DNA from: an uncultured Gammaproteobacteria bacterium
Lineage (GTDB): Bacteria > Pseudomonadota > Gammaproteobacteria > Steroidobacterales > Woeseiaceae
Length of the DNA: 60,261 nucleotides
Direction: 5' to 3'
Assembly: GCA_913063505.1 (NCBI GenBank)
Contig: CAJXYT010000004.1
Location: 1 to 60,261 of the forward strand
Below are positions 11,159-20,939 of this stretch, in pieces. The notes beneath the pieces were generated by a model. It made no database searches. It saw only the letters and a program-made list of their open reading frames with translations, and was not told the origin of the DNA. How positions within the stretch are numbered: the first letter of the stretch is position 1; the number at the start of each line of letters is the position of its first letter. The position numbers and the translations under genes are program-made.

Positions 11159-11666
11159 TTATTTCAATTCCCAGCGCGCGGAATGCCGCGCGATAATCAG
11201 GTTCTTTGGAGATATCTTGGATCTGCTCCCTGTGCACGACCGTATTATTCTCGTCTAAGACGACAACCCCACATGCGAACATGCCAGCGTATGGTCCTTC
11301 TATAATCCGCACGCCGTAATTCTCGCCAAATCCATCGTGACGAATCGCTGACAAACCAATTGCGTGCTCGAGCCCATGCTCATCTTTAAATCGTTTATGA
11401 GCGAATGGTAAGTCGTAGGAAACCATCAGCATCGCGACGTCATCGGCCTCACCAGCAAGACGATCAAATTCGATAACCGATTTGGCGCACACACTGGTGT
11501 CGACGCTGATAAAGATGTTCAGCACTTTTCTCACGCCCATGAAACTTGCAAAGGACACGTTTTGCAGTGACGTGTTAACCAGAGAAATGTCCGGCGCGTG
11601 GCTACCAATGGTTGGCAAATCGCCGTATATGCGATAGCTCGCGTTTTCGTATTGAATTTTGGCCAC
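11151..11666 (-). CDS. tpx: Thiol peroxidase (Tpx-type peroxiredoxin)
   Basis: '[28 protein letters not shown]' and '[11 protein letters not shown]...[12 protein letters not shown]' align with Tpx; overlaps gcvPB start by 8 nt. Confidence 0.9.
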   Translation of the reverse strand: MAKIQYENASYRIYGDLPTIGSHAPDISLVNTSLQNVSFASFMGVRKVLNIFISVDTSVCAKSVIEFDRLAGEADDVAMLMVSYDLPFAHKRFKDEHGLEHAIGLSAIRHDGFGENYGVRIIEGPYAGMFACGVVVLDENNTVVHREQIQDISKEPDYRAAFRALGIEINE

Positions 11667-11677
11667 TTGATTCCCCG

Positions 11678-13045
11678 CTATACGCTATTCGTATTTGCTG
11701 AAGCCAGCACGTCGGAAAATGCCGCGATGCACGCTTCGATATCACCTTGGGTCTTTGTTTCAGTCGCGCAAACAAGCAACGCGTCCGTGCCGACGAAGGG
11801 CGTTATATCTAAGCCGGCCAGAATGTCGCGGTCTGCAAGCGTCTCCAGCAGCGGTGTAACCGGTTGATCCAGCTTTAAGGCAACCTCGTGGAAGAACGGC
11901 CCGTCGAATAAACGTTCGACTCCGTCCAATGCCGACAGACCATCGACGAGCAGTGCGGTATTGTGATGGCAGGTATTCGCTACGTTCACGAGCCCTTCAT
12001 GGCCAAGCAAAGACATATAAATCGTCGCGGCTGTGACCATAAGTCCCTGATTCGTACAGATATTCGAGGTCGCTTTTGAGCGTCTGATATGCTGCTCGCG
12101 CGCCTGCAACGTCAGTGCAAAGCCGGGCTTGTCATCGAGATCTGTTGTACGTCCAACGATTCGTCCCGGCATCTGTCGCACATGCTTTTTTTTGCACGTC
12201 ATGAAACCGAAGTACGGCCCGCCGGATGACATTGGGATACCCAAAGGCTGCCCTTCACCTATCGCGATATCAGCGCCCTCTGCGCCCCAGCGTCCTGGCG
12301 CCTTTAGTAGCGCCAACGATGTTGGGTTGACGACACCGATCATCAATGCGCCGTTGGCGTGCGCCCAATCCGTTATGCGATCAACATCATCCAATGTTCC
12401 GGTAAATGATGGCTGCTGAAGAACCACTGCAACCGGATCGCCGCCCTCCGGTAATGCATTAAAATCGACATTGCCGGTTGTCATATCCTCGGGAAGTCGT
12501 TCGAACGTCAATCCCTGTGCGCCGGCGATTGCCGCTGCGACCTGCTCATAAACTGGATTCACGCCCGGTGCCAATAGCACGCGACCGCTCTTAACGCGAC
12601 GGTTAATCCGCACTGCCATAAGTGATGCTTCGGCCAGCGCTGACGCACCGTCGTACAGTGATGCATTGCTAACGTCGAGCCCAGTGAGCTCAGTGATCAT
12701 CGTTTGGTACTCGTAGATCACTTGCAGCGTGCCCTGGCTCGCTTCCGCCTGATACGGCGTGTAGGCGCTGTAGAACTCACCACGCGTTGCGATATCCCAC
12801 ACGGCGGTCGGAATGTGATGCTCGTAAGCACCAGCACCGATGAAGCACATTGGCGAGCCATCCATCTTGGCGCGTTGCCTCATGAGTCGCGAAATTTCCA
12901 TCTCGCTAAGCGCCTCTGGAACATGCTCTAATTGCTCTATCTTCAGTTCGGTGGGAATCTCGTCAAAAAGATCGGCGATAGAATCGACACCAATTTTTTT
13001 CAACATTTCACGCGTGTCTTTTTCTGTATGCGGTATGAAAGGCAT
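11678..13045 (-). CDS. gcvPA: Glycine dehydrogenase (decarboxylating) subunit 1
   Basis: [31 protein letters not shown]..., '[15 protein letters not shown]'. Confidence 0.95.
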   Translation of the reverse strand: MPFIPHTEKDTREMLKKIGVDSIADLFDEIPTELKIEQLEHVPEALSEMEISRLMRQRAKMDGSPMCFIGAGAYEHHIPTAVWDIATRGEFYSAYTPYQAEASQGTLQVIYEYQTMITELTGLDVSNASLYDGASALAEASLMAVRINRRVKSGRVLLAPGVNPVYEQVAAAIAGAQGLTFERLPEDMTTGNVDFNALPEGGDPVAVVLQQPSFTGTLDDVDRITDWAHANGALMIGVVNPTSLALLKAPGRWGAEGADIAIGEGQPLGIPMSSGGPYFGFMTCKKKHVRQMPGRIVGRTTDLDDKPGFALTLQAREQHIRRSKATSNICTNQGLMVTAATIYMSLLGHEGLVNVANTCHHNTALLVDGLSALDGVERLFDGPFFHEVALKLDQPVTPLLETLADRDILAGLDITPFVGTDALLVCATETKTQGDIEACIAAFSDVLASANTNSV

Positions 13046-13053
13046 TGCTCTTC

Positions 13054-13449
13054 TCAGTCGTCCAGATCGTCGATGAATTGCTGATAGTCATCGGGAGACA
13101 TCAACGTACTTTCGTCAAAAGCATCCGTAGGCTGCATGCGCACTATCCAACCATCGCCGTACGGATCAGAATTGATTTTCTCAGGAACATCGGCCAACTC
13201 TTCGTTAATGGCTACGATGCTCCCACCGATAGGTGCGTAAACATCTGAGGCTGCTTTGACTGACTCAACTACGGCCATCTCGTCAGCCTCATCAACGTCT
13301 TGCCCTACCTCGGGGAGCTCTACGTAAACCAGATCGCCTAATGCACCTTGTGCATGATCTGTAATACCTATAGTTACTGAACCGTCATCTTCGCGACGCA
13401 GCCACTCATGATCTTTAGTGTACAAAAGGTCTCCGGGTAATTCATTCAT
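13054..13449 (-). CDS. gcvH: Glycine cleavage system H protein
   Basis: [41 protein letters not shown]; lipoyl motif '[13 protein letters not shown]'. Confidence 0.97.
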   Translation of the reverse strand: MNELPGDLLYTKDHEWLRREDDGSVTIGITDHAQGALGDLVYVELPEVGQDVDEADEMAVVESVKAASDVYAPIGGSIVAINEELADVPEKINSDPYGDGWIVRMQPTDAFDESTLMSPDDYQQFIDDLDD

Positions 13450-14552
13450 AATGTCTCTCCCTCAATGTTAATTCGAATCTTTCCGCTGCAAACGAACGGC
13501 GTCTTAACGATGCGAACGTTCAGCATTTTTCCTCTGACTTCGACCATTGCACGATCGTAGTCACCCGCCGGCACCCGTGCCAGGGCAATAGATTTTCCGA
13601 TGCTAGGCGAGAATCCGCCGCTTGTAATCTCGCCTTCGCCAATTCCCTCAACGACGACCTTTTGATGATTCCTCAGTACACCTTTGTCTTCCAGTAACAA
13701 GCCGACGAATCGTCGTCTGTCCGGAGAATGACGTAATTCTTCAAGCGCGCCACGACCGATAAAGTCCCGTTCTGCTGGCTCCCAGCCGATGGTCCAGTTA
13801 AGACCGGCCTCAAGTGGCGAAATAGATTCGTCCATGTCGGTCCCATAGAGATTCATCGCAGCTTCCAGACGAAGAGTATCTCGGGCACCAAGACCACAAG
13901 GCGCGGCGCCTCTGGACAACAATTGATCCCAAATTTCTGGAGCGTCGGCAGCCGGCATGCAAAGCTCCCAACCATCTTCGCCCGTGTAGCCTGTTCGGGC
14001 GATGAACATCTCACCTGCTTGAAGGCTATAGAAAGGCTTCAGCGCCAATGCGGCATCTCTGTGTTCGGCGGCTATGCTGTCGGCTGCAAGTTGCCGCGCA
14101 TTCGGTCCCTGAACCGCGATCATCGCCAGATCCGCACGTTCGTTGACTGCGACATCGAAAGGTCCAGCTTGCTCTCGAATCCAGGCCAGATCCTTGTCAC
14201 GAGTCGCTGCATTGACCACGAGCCGGTAGTCGGTGTCGGATATGTAGTAGATGATGAGGTCGTCGATAACGCCACCGTCGGCGTTCAGCATGGCAGTATA
14301 AAGCGCTTTGCCGTAATCCTTTAGTTTCGCGACATCGTTCGCGACCAGGTACTGCAGAAACACTCGAGAGCGCTCACCGGACAAATCAACGATTGTCATG
14401 TGCGAGACATCAAAGGCACCGGCGTTCTGGCGCACAGCGTGATGCTCTTGCTTCTGCGATCCGTAATGCAGAGGCATGTCCCAGCCGCCAAAATCGACGA
14501 TACGAGCGCCGGCTTCGTTGTGCTTTTCAAAAAGTGCTGTTTTCGATCCCAT
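13446..14552 (-). CDS. gcvT: Aminomethyltransferase (glycine cleavage T protein)
   Basis: VDFGGWDMPLHYGSQKQEHHAVRQNAGAFDVSHM...RTGYTGEDGWELCMPA. Confidence 0.97.
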   Translation of the reverse strand: MGSKTALFEKHNEAGARIVDFGGWDMPLHYGSQKQEHHAVRQNAGAFDVSHMTIVDLSGERSRVFLQYLVANDVAKLKDYGKALYTAMLNADGGVIDDLIIYYISDTDYRLVVNAATRDKDLAWIREQAGPFDVAVNERADLAMIAVQGPNARQLAADSIAAEHRDAALALKPFYSLQAGEMFIARTGYTGEDGWELCMPAADAPEIWDQLLSRGAAPCGLGARDTLRLEAAMNLYGTDMDESISPLEAGLNWTIGWEPAERDFIGRGALEELRHSPDRRRFVGLLLEDKGVLRNHQKVVVEGIGEGEITSGGFSPSIGKSIALARVPAGDYDRAMVEVRGKMLNVRIVKTPFVCSGKIRINIEGETL

Positions 14553-14571
14553 TAGCTCTTATCCGCCAGAT

Positions 14572-14612
14572 TTTGCAAAATAAAGGGCGGCAGACGCATC
14601 GGTCTGCCGCCC
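14572..14612 (-). terminator. Rho-independent terminator, likely expression platform of the glycine riboswitch
   Basis: Perfect 11-bp stem GGGCGGCAGAC/GTCTGCCGCCC, 6-nt loop, followed on the minus strand by TTTATTTT, immediately upstream of gcvT. Confidence 0.85.
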
Positions 14613-14790
14613 CTCTGTCCTTTGCTACCTGAGAGATCAATGGCTCGTTGAGCCACATACCCCTTCGGTGGGCCGTGTCGGCCGCTCTCCAGAGCTAATC
14701 AGCGTACTCAGTCCTTTTGCCTGAGCGTTTCCGGGCGTGTTGCGCCTTCGGCGCCTCGATTGAACGAGGTCTCTTCTGTGCACGCTATCG
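14610..14790 (-). ncRNA. Tandem glycine riboswitch (two aptamers)
   Basis: Minus strand has two aptamer-like blocks with conserved segments 'CTCAGGCAAAAGGACTGAG' and 'CTCTCAGGTAGCAAAGGACAGAGGGG', plus GGAGAGC; upstream of gcvT. Confidence 0.9.
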
Positions 14791-14872
14791 ATTAGTGCGG
14801 GCATCATAGCCAAGTGCGCCGCCGGTTGCCAGTAGACTGATGGGTAGGTAACACTTGCCTCCCTTGCGGGCG

Positions 14873-16027
14873 TTACTTGACGCCCAGCGCGACCTTAACG
14901 GCGCATTCTCGGACCGGCCCGCTGCGATTAAACATTCGCATACCGGCCATTCTTATGTCTCCCACCAAGCCTGAGTCTGTCGTAAACAGTCGATTGAGGC
15001 CGGTCATGAAGTGCAACATCGTTAAATTAGCCCCCTTCCGGGCGCGCTCATAACGACGTAAAACGGGGCGGTCGCCGGGATGTAAGCCGTTACCGATAGC
15101 GGCGTCGATCACGCCAGCGAGCTCCGCTGCATCCTGCAGCCCCAGATTTGCGCCTTGACCCGCTAACGGATGAATGGCGTGAGCGGCATCACCGATCAAG
15201 GCGAGACCAGCCTTGACGTAATTTTCCGCATGCTGAGCACAAAGAGGAAATGCGCCCTTCGGGCCCGCCACAGTCAACCTGCCAAGAACGCCATCGGAGA
15301 CATCCGTCAGTATTTGACCAAGTTCATCGTCCGGCAATTCCACAACCCGTGCTGCCTCGTCAGGGGTCGTTGACCAGACAACAGAAATTCGGCCGTCAGC
15401 CAGCGGCAACATACCGATCGGCCCATCGTGCAAGAATCGCTGCCGTGCAATTCCCCTGTGCTCATGTTCCGCCTTGAGGTGGGTCACCACTGCGGTTTGG
15501 TCGTATGGCCACTGATTGGTCTTGATGCCTGCCAGCTCGCGAACAAATGAACGAGCGCCATCGGCGCCAACAACAAGGTCTGCCTCCGGCATTGCTGTAA
15601 TTTTGGTATCGAAGCTGAGCACTACATTGCTGTCGTCGAGAACTCGTAGCAGCGCATCCTGGATAAGGACGTTTTCGACGATGTGCCCCAACTGCGGAAC
15701 AGCAAATTCGGCCGCGTCGAAATACAATGCCGCAGCACCATCGGGATCGTCATTTTCATCCCAAACACGCATGGCCTGATACGGCGAAACGCGCATATCT
15801 TTGATGAGTGGCCAGGCCCCGACCGAATCCAGCATTTCGATCGACCCATTCGCCATGGCCGACACGCGGAGTGAAACTTCGTTAGCCGAAGAAAAAACAG
15901 GTCGAGAAACAGCATCGATTACGCTTATTTTCAATGACGCAGCATGCCGCCCTTTGGTCAATAAAGCCGCAAACATCAGACCAGTAATCCCCGCGCCAAT
16001 AATTGTAATGTTGAACTGGCCCCTCAT
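14873..16027 (-). CDS. UbiH/UbiF/VisC-family FAD-dependent hydroxylase
   Basis: FNITIIGAGITGLMFAALL; 'ALIGDAAHAIHPLAGQGANLGLQDAAEL'; last gene of pepP-ubiH-visC-like operon. Confidence 0.88.
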   Translation of the reverse strand: MRGQFNITIIGAGITGLMFAALLTKGRHAASLKISVIDAVSRPVFSSANEVSLRVSAMANGSIEMLDSVGAWPLIKDMRVSPYQAMRVWDENDDPDGAAALYFDAAEFAVPQLGHIVENVLIQDALLRVLDDSNVVLSFDTKITAMPEADLVVGADGARSFVRELAGIKTNQWPYDQTAVVTHLKAEHEHRGIARQRFLHDGPIGMLPLADGRISVVWSTTPDEAARVVELPDDELGQILTDVSDGVLGRLTVAGPKGAFPLCAQHAENYVKAGLALIGDAAHAIHPLAGQGANLGLQDAAELAGVIDAAIGNGLHPGDRPVLRRYERARKGANLTMLHFMTGLNRLFTTDSGLVGDIRMAGMRMFNRSGPVRECAVKVALGVK

Positions 16028-17256
16028 CGCAACGGCACGCCACGGGACAAACGCGGTAACTCGCCGGCGAGTCCCATTGTGTGTTTTGCGAACATTGGCC
16101 GCACCCCTGGGATCAGATCGAAACCGATCATTCCAATATTGCGCAGCGTTCGTAGTCCAGGGCGAGTGCTACCGAAAAGCCGTACGAGATTGTCCGTGAA
16201 GTGCACCAGTTTTTTCTGATCCGCACGACGCCACCCGGCATAGCGATCAAGAATATTCGAATCGCCCGGGTCGATGATCCCGGATGGGGTATCCGCTATG
16301 CAATCACACAGCGCAGCGACATCGCGCATACCGAGGTTGAATCCTTGTGCCGAAACGGGGTGCAATCCGTGTGCTGAGTTACCGACCAATACACTTCTCG
16401 TAGCGGTCAGCCGGACGGCTTTGCTCAACATCAACGGATAGGCCACCCGAGCGCTGACGCGCGAGAACTTTCCAAGCCGGTATCCGAACTCTTCCTGAAT
16501 TTCAGCCAGGAACGCATCGTCGCCGAGAGAAAGAATACGGTCTGCATCATCCTCAGAAACTGTCCAGATAAATCCTGCTCGCCCATCTACCACTGGTAAT
16601 ATCGCCAGTGGTCCTTGCGGCGTGAACCTTTCGAACGCGCGGTTACAAAGTTCTTTTTCCGGCAACAAATTACCGACTACAGCACGTTGAGCATAGGCGC
16701 GTTTTTGCACCGATACACCCATCATCTCACGGACGCTGGATTTTGCTCCATCTGCAGCGATTAGTAGCTTGCACGATAATGAACGCTCACCTTTATCAGA
16801 TGCGATTGTCGCAACAGCCTGATCGGGACCGAGCTCGATGCTTTCAATGCGGGCCGGACAGATCATGTCGACGTTGTTCATTGTCAACAGCGCAGATTGC
16901 AAGACTTCGCCCAAGACCCGGTTGATCACAACGTAACCAAGCGCCTCCACCCCTCTCTCTTTCGCATCGATATGCGAAAAACCGAAGCGACCCTTATCGG
17001 ATACGTGGATGTTGGAAATGGGCGTAGATGCGGCAACGACGTCATCCCAAAGCTGCATCGCTTCGAACATGCGCTGTGTGCTTCGAGACAATGCAGTCGA
17101 ACGATCGTCAAAACTTGGTTGCTGGCTTTCCTTGCGCGCGATCGCCTCGACAACGGCAACGCGTAGTCCAAGCGGAGCGAGCGCCAACGCAAGACTCGTA
17201 CCGATCATGCCGCCACCTGCGATGATAATATCGTAGTTGTCAGTCTCGCTGTTCAT
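16024..17256 (-). CDS. ubiH: Ubiquinone-biosynthesis FAD-dependent hydroxylase, UbiH-like
   Basis: DIIIAGGGMIGTSLALALAPLGLRVAVVEA; 'VLVGNSAHGLHPVSAQGFNLGMRDVAAL'; follows pepP. Confidence 0.85.
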   Translation of the reverse strand: MNSETDNYDIIIAGGGMIGTSLALALAPLGLRVAVVEAIARKESQQPSFDDRSTALSRSTQRMFEAMQLWDDVVAASTPISNIHVSDKGRFGFSHIDAKERGVEALGYVVINRVLGEVLQSALLTMNNVDMICPARIESIELGPDQAVATIASDKGERSLSCKLLIAADGAKSSVREMMGVSVQKRAYAQRAVVGNLLPEKELCNRAFERFTPQGPLAILPVVDGRAGFIWTVSEDDADRILSLGDDAFLAEIQEEFGYRLGKFSRVSARVAYPLMLSKAVRLTATRSVLVGNSAHGLHPVSAQGFNLGMRDVAALCDCIADTPSGIIDPGDSNILDRYAGWRRADQKKLVHFTDNLVRLFGSTRPGLRTLRNIGMIGFDLIPGVRPMFAKHTMGLAGELPRLSRGVPLR

Positions 17257-17259
17257 TGG

Positions 17260-18564
17260 CTATGCACCATTCATCAGCGACTCAATTGCATCTGGCTCTT
17301 TAGCTAGACCCTTACTCAGAACGTCCGGCCCTTTATTGCATATCGCGACGTCATCCTCGATGCGGATACCGATATTGCGAAACGCTTTCGGGACCTTGCG
17401 ACTGTTCCCGATGTAAATTCCTGGCTCCACTGTCGTAACCATTCCCGCCTCGAGCATTCGCCACTCATTGCCGACTTTGTAATCGCCGACATCATGTACA
17501 TCCATTCCAATCCAATGACCGGTACGGTGCATATAATACGACTGATAGGCTGCAGTCTTAATCAAGCTCGTCAATGAACCTTCAAGCAAACCAAGTTTCT
17601 TAAGTCCTTTTGTGATCACCCTGACAGCTGCGTCGTGTGGATCGTTCCAATGATTGCCCACCACAGTTTTCTCGATTGCCGCTTTCTGCGCCGCAAGTAC
17701 AATTTCGTACACAGCCAGCTGTTCCGAACTGAACCTTCCATTGACTGGAAATGTCCGCGTAATGTCCGAGGCATAGTAGTCGAGCTCGCAACCTGCATCG
17801 ATCAATAACAGGTCGCCATCCTTCAGTTCTGCGTTATTCTCGACATAGTGCAGGATGCATGCGTTCTGGCCACCACCAACAATTGGGCTATAGGAGTTCG
17901 AAGCATCATTCTGGCGAAACTCGTGAATGAACTCAGCTTCAACTTCGTATTCGAACAATCCTGGCCGGGTCACTCGCATAGCTCGTTTGTGTGCCTCAAC
18001 GGCGACTTTGGCGGACTTGCGTAAGGCCGATATCTCGCCGCGGCTTTTATAAAGACGCATGTCATGCAGTAGGTGATCGAGTGCAACGAACTCATGCGGC
18101 GTCTGTACACCTCGACGCAATCGCGAGCGCAGCATATTGACCCACTCGGCCATGCGCGAATCAAATTCTGAGTACATGCCCATCGTGTAGTAGACCCGGC
18201 TGCAGGATTCCATAATCCCAGGCAAAATATCGTCGAGATCTTCAATCGGAAAAGCGTCATCCGCGCCGTATTGATCTACCGCGCCTTCTTGCCCCGCGCG
18301 CAAACCATCCCACTGCTCTCGCTTCTGGTCCTTTTCGCGACAAAACAACAAGTATTCACCGTTCGCGCGGCCTGGTACCAGCACTGCGACCGCCTCAGGC
18401 TCCGAAAATCCCGTCATATAAAAGAAGTCGCTGTCTTGGCGGAAGCGGTATTCAACGTCCCTGCTGCGCGTTCTGACGGACGCTGCTGGCAATATAACGA
18501 TGCCGCCCCGCCCAACCATGCGCATCAGTTGTCGACGGCGCTTCTTGAATTCTTCGCTATTCAT
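17260..18564 (-). CDS. pepP: Xaa-Pro aminopeptidase P
   Basis: MNSEEFKKRRRQLMRMVG...'YRFRQDSDFFYMTGFSEPEAV', 'HRTGHWIGMDVHDVGDY', 'MVTTVEPGIYI'. Confidence 0.95.
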   Translation of the reverse strand: MNSEEFKKRRRQLMRMVGRGGIVILPAASVRTRSRDVEYRFRQDSDFFYMTGFSEPEAVAVLVPGRANGEYLLFCREKDQKREQWDGLRAGQEGAVDQYGADDAFPIEDLDDILPGIMESCSRVYYTMGMYSEFDSRMAEWVNMLRSRLRRGVQTPHEFVALDHLLHDMRLYKSRGEISALRKSAKVAVEAHKRAMRVTRPGLFEYEVEAEFIHEFRQNDASNSYSPIVGGGQNACILHYVENNAELKDGDLLLIDAGCELDYYASDITRTFPVNGRFSSEQLAVYEIVLAAQKAAIEKTVVGNHWNDPHDAAVRVITKGLKKLGLLEGSLTSLIKTAAYQSYYMHRTGHWIGMDVHDVGDYKVGNEWRMLEAGMVTTVEPGIYIGNSRKVPKAFRNIGIRIEDDVAICNKGPDVLSKGLAKEPDAIESLMNGA

Positions 18565-19130
18565 TTCGTCTCACTCTTGGCATTACGGATATCGGCCAGC
18601 TCTTCGTAGCACAATTGGGCGGCTACCCGCACGTATTCGACAAGCTCAAAATAGGCCGCATCGTTTTCCTCTTCATCGATTTCACCATCCAGCTCCACTT
18701 GGGTGATCTGCAACATATCCTTGATGATCTCTGACAGCGGCTCGGCGCCCAGCCTCTCCTTTAAAACGTCACCGTGCTTGGCAGACACCAAGCCATGTAA
18801 GAATCCTTCTGACCAATGCGCCAATGCCTCTGTTCTGGCGCCAACGTCATCCGCATCGTCTGGCAACAGTGGCACGAATTCTGACAGGCGCTCCGATAGT
18901 TGCCAAAAAGTCGATTGATACAGAGTATCAAGTTGCTTTTCGCACTCTTTGCGCAATGCATTGCTCTCGTCGACATTCTCGAGGACTTGCAGCAACCAAT
19001 CCGGTCCCGCCGGCGCTCCGCCGATCGCCAGTCGACCCGTCAAAAGCCCGTGAGTTTGCGCAGCATCCCAACTTGCGCCGCATCGATATAGCGATTCTTC
19101 AAGAACATCGTATTCGACTTTTTCATCCAT
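18561..19130 (-). CDS. UPF0149 family protein YgfB
   Basis: 189 aa acidic protein; position upstream of pepP as in E. coli ygfB-pepP; 'HGLLTGRLA', 'WSEGFLHGL'. Confidence 0.85.
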   Translation of the reverse strand: MDEKVEYDVLEESLYRCGASWDAAQTHGLLTGRLAIGGAPAGPDWLLQVLENVDESNALRKECEKQLDTLYQSTFWQLSERLSEFVPLLPDDADDVGARTEALAHWSEGFLHGLVSAKHGDVLKERLGAEPLSEIIKDMLQITQVELDGEIDEEENDAAYFELVEYVRVAAQLCYEELADIRNAKSETK

Positions 19131-19258
19131 TCGGATGCCAACCTTTGCTTTGCCAACAATCCCTTATGATCCCACGGACCGCCCTTTCTGACCATGTCGG
19201 CGTGCTTCTCCATCAAACGACGATTGCTTCTCCAGAGAGGCCTGATTATATTGGCGGC

Positions 19259-19489
19259 ATGGTTGACAATATTAATTCGACATTCGAACGCGAGCTAAAG
19301 CGACTTGAGAAGCGTGTCGATGCGCTGGTAAGCGTATGCGATCAACTTCAGGACGAAAATCGCTCCTTGAAGCAACGCCAGGATATATTGACGACTGAGC
19401 GTGCTGGTCTGCTACAGAAAAACGAGCAGGTACGGGCGCGAGTTGAAGCGATGATCGGCCGACTAAAGGCGATGGAGCAAGGCTCTTGA
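19259..19489 (+). CDS. Small coiled-coil ZapB-like (TIGR02449-type) protein
   Basis: MVDNINSTFERELKRLEKRVDALVSVCDQLQDENRSLKQRQDILTTERAGLLQKNEQVRARVEAMIGRLKAMEQGS; immediately upstream of zapA. Confidence 0.8.
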   Translation: MVDNINSTFERELKRLEKRVDALVSVCDQLQDENRSLKQRQDILTTERAGLLQKNEQVRARVEAMIGRLKAMEQGS

Positions 19490-19511
19490 TTCACAGCACG
19501 GAGTAAGCTGA

Positions 19512-19826
19512 ATGACCGAAAAGAACGCTCAGGTAAGTGTCAGAATTCTGGATAAAGAATACCAAGTCGCTTGCCCTGCAAACGAGCGCACCAATTTGCT
19601 CGATTCCGCCGAAATACTAAACGACAAAATGCGCGAGATTCACGACAGCGGCAGAATCGTCGGTCTTGATCGCATCGCCGTCATGGCGGCTCTAAATATG
19701 GCGAACGATCTGATCCACGCTAGCGCGCGCGATCAAGAGCTCGAGGGCAGTATAAGTGACCGGCTGAAAACAATATCCGACCGTGTTGATCACGTCTTGA
19801 GTGGCACACAGCAACTCGACCTCTAA
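19512..19826 (+). CDS. zapA: Cell division protein ZapA
   Basis: VSVRILDKEYQVACPANERTNLLDSAEILNDKMREI...RIAVMAALNMANDL. Confidence 0.92.
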   Translation: MTEKNAQVSVRILDKEYQVACPANERTNLLDSAEILNDKMREIHDSGRIVGLDRIAVMAALNMANDLIHASARDQELEGSISDRLKTISDRVDHVLSGTQQLDL

Positions 19827-19854
19827 TCAGCGCGTGTTCAAAATACGTGAAAAT

Positions 19855-20055
19855 CAGATTGGCGCCTCCTGTGGTGTTCGATACCGACCTGGATCCTCCC
19901 GACCCTAATTTTTCATTTCGGGGTCACTGCCTGTCGGTTGCATGTGTGCAAAACCGTTCCGACGGTTAGCCTGTTGTAACCACGGTCGACCCCACCTTTA
20001 GCTCCGGTTCGAGAGCAATGGTCTGTGACGGCACAGGCGGGAGGCGCCTCCTTTT
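19855..20055 (+). ncRNA. ssrS: 6S RNA
   Basis: About 190-nt non-coding segment between zapA and fau (the canonical ssrS position); closing stem GGCGCCTCCTGT (19861) with ACAGGCGGGAGGCGCC (ending 20048), long imperfect hairpin interior. Confidence 0.82.
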
Positions 20056-20083
20056 TCTGAGCGCATTCATAGCAATTAATTTG

Positions 20084-20644
20084 ATGCATAAAATTCGCAA
20101 AAAAGCGTTACTTGCACGACGTGAAATGAACGTCGAAGAGCGCAGCATTGCGTCGCAAATAATCTGCAAAAAGCTCATAGCTTCGCACAACTTTTTGTCG
20201 GCAAACCTCATCGCGTGTTACCTGCCGATGCGCGACGAAGTCGACACGCGATTTATCATCGAGCGAGCGTGGCGCGCAAATAAGCGCATTTTTGTACCCA
20301 TTACGCGCAACGATGGTGAAATGTTGTTCCGCGAAATTAGACCAGATACGACGTTGCACAAAAACAAAATGGCGATCTGGGAACCATTATCGGGAGATTT
20401 TATTTCCCCTCGCGAGCTGCAGTTGGTTGTCACGCCCATGGTCGCATTTGATAATTTCAATAACCGAATCGGAATGGGTGGCGGCTACTATGATCGATGC
20501 TTTTCTTTCCTCAGACACCGACGAAAGTGGTTGAAACCTAAATTACTTGGAGTCGCGTTCCAATGTCAGAAAGTCGAGAAAATATCGCCAAACACTTGGG
20601 ATGTACGGCTTTATCAGACTTTCAGCGAGTTAAAAAAATGCTGA
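20084..20644 (+). CDS. 5-formyltetrahydrofolate cyclo-ligase
   Basis: MHKIRKKALLARREM...'CYLPMRDEVDTRFIIERAWRANKRIFVPI...'; 'NRIGMGGGYYDRCFSFL'. Confidence 0.92.
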   Translation: MHKIRKKALLARREMNVEERSIASQIICKKLIASHNFLSANLIACYLPMRDEVDTRFIIERAWRANKRIFVPITRNDGEMLFREIRPDTTLHKNKMAIWEPLSGDFISPRELQLVVTPMVAFDNFNNRIGMGGGYYDRCFSFLRHRRKWLKPKLLGVAFQCQKVEKISPNTWDVRLYQTFSELKKC

Positions 20645-20939
20645 AATTCCAGCGAAATTTTTTCTGCATAAGAAATTCATATTCGTGCGTCACGCAAATA
20701 TTCTACAAGCACTAAATGTATAGTTTCAATTCATAACTTTTAGTCTTATCGATCGTAATTTTTTTTTCAAAATATTTTTTTCATTCGACAATTTTTTAAT
20801 CTGACGAATACCGCAGTAATCCGACGAATACCATAGGTTGAACTGCAAATTATTAGCTCATTCGCAAGCTATAGGCTCACTGGTGTTTTTTGTCTTGTTG
20901 TATATACTCAGCCCCGGGTACCCGACACGGAGAACTAGC

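Noticed and set aside
11598-11867. Plus-strand ORF overlapping gcvPA/tpx
   Set aside because: Antisense to two well-supported genes; no recognisable domain.
18824-19489. 221-aa plus-strand ORF over ygfB start
   Set aside because: Only the last 76 codons (19259-19489) look like a real coiled-coil protein; the N-terminal part is antisense to ygfB.
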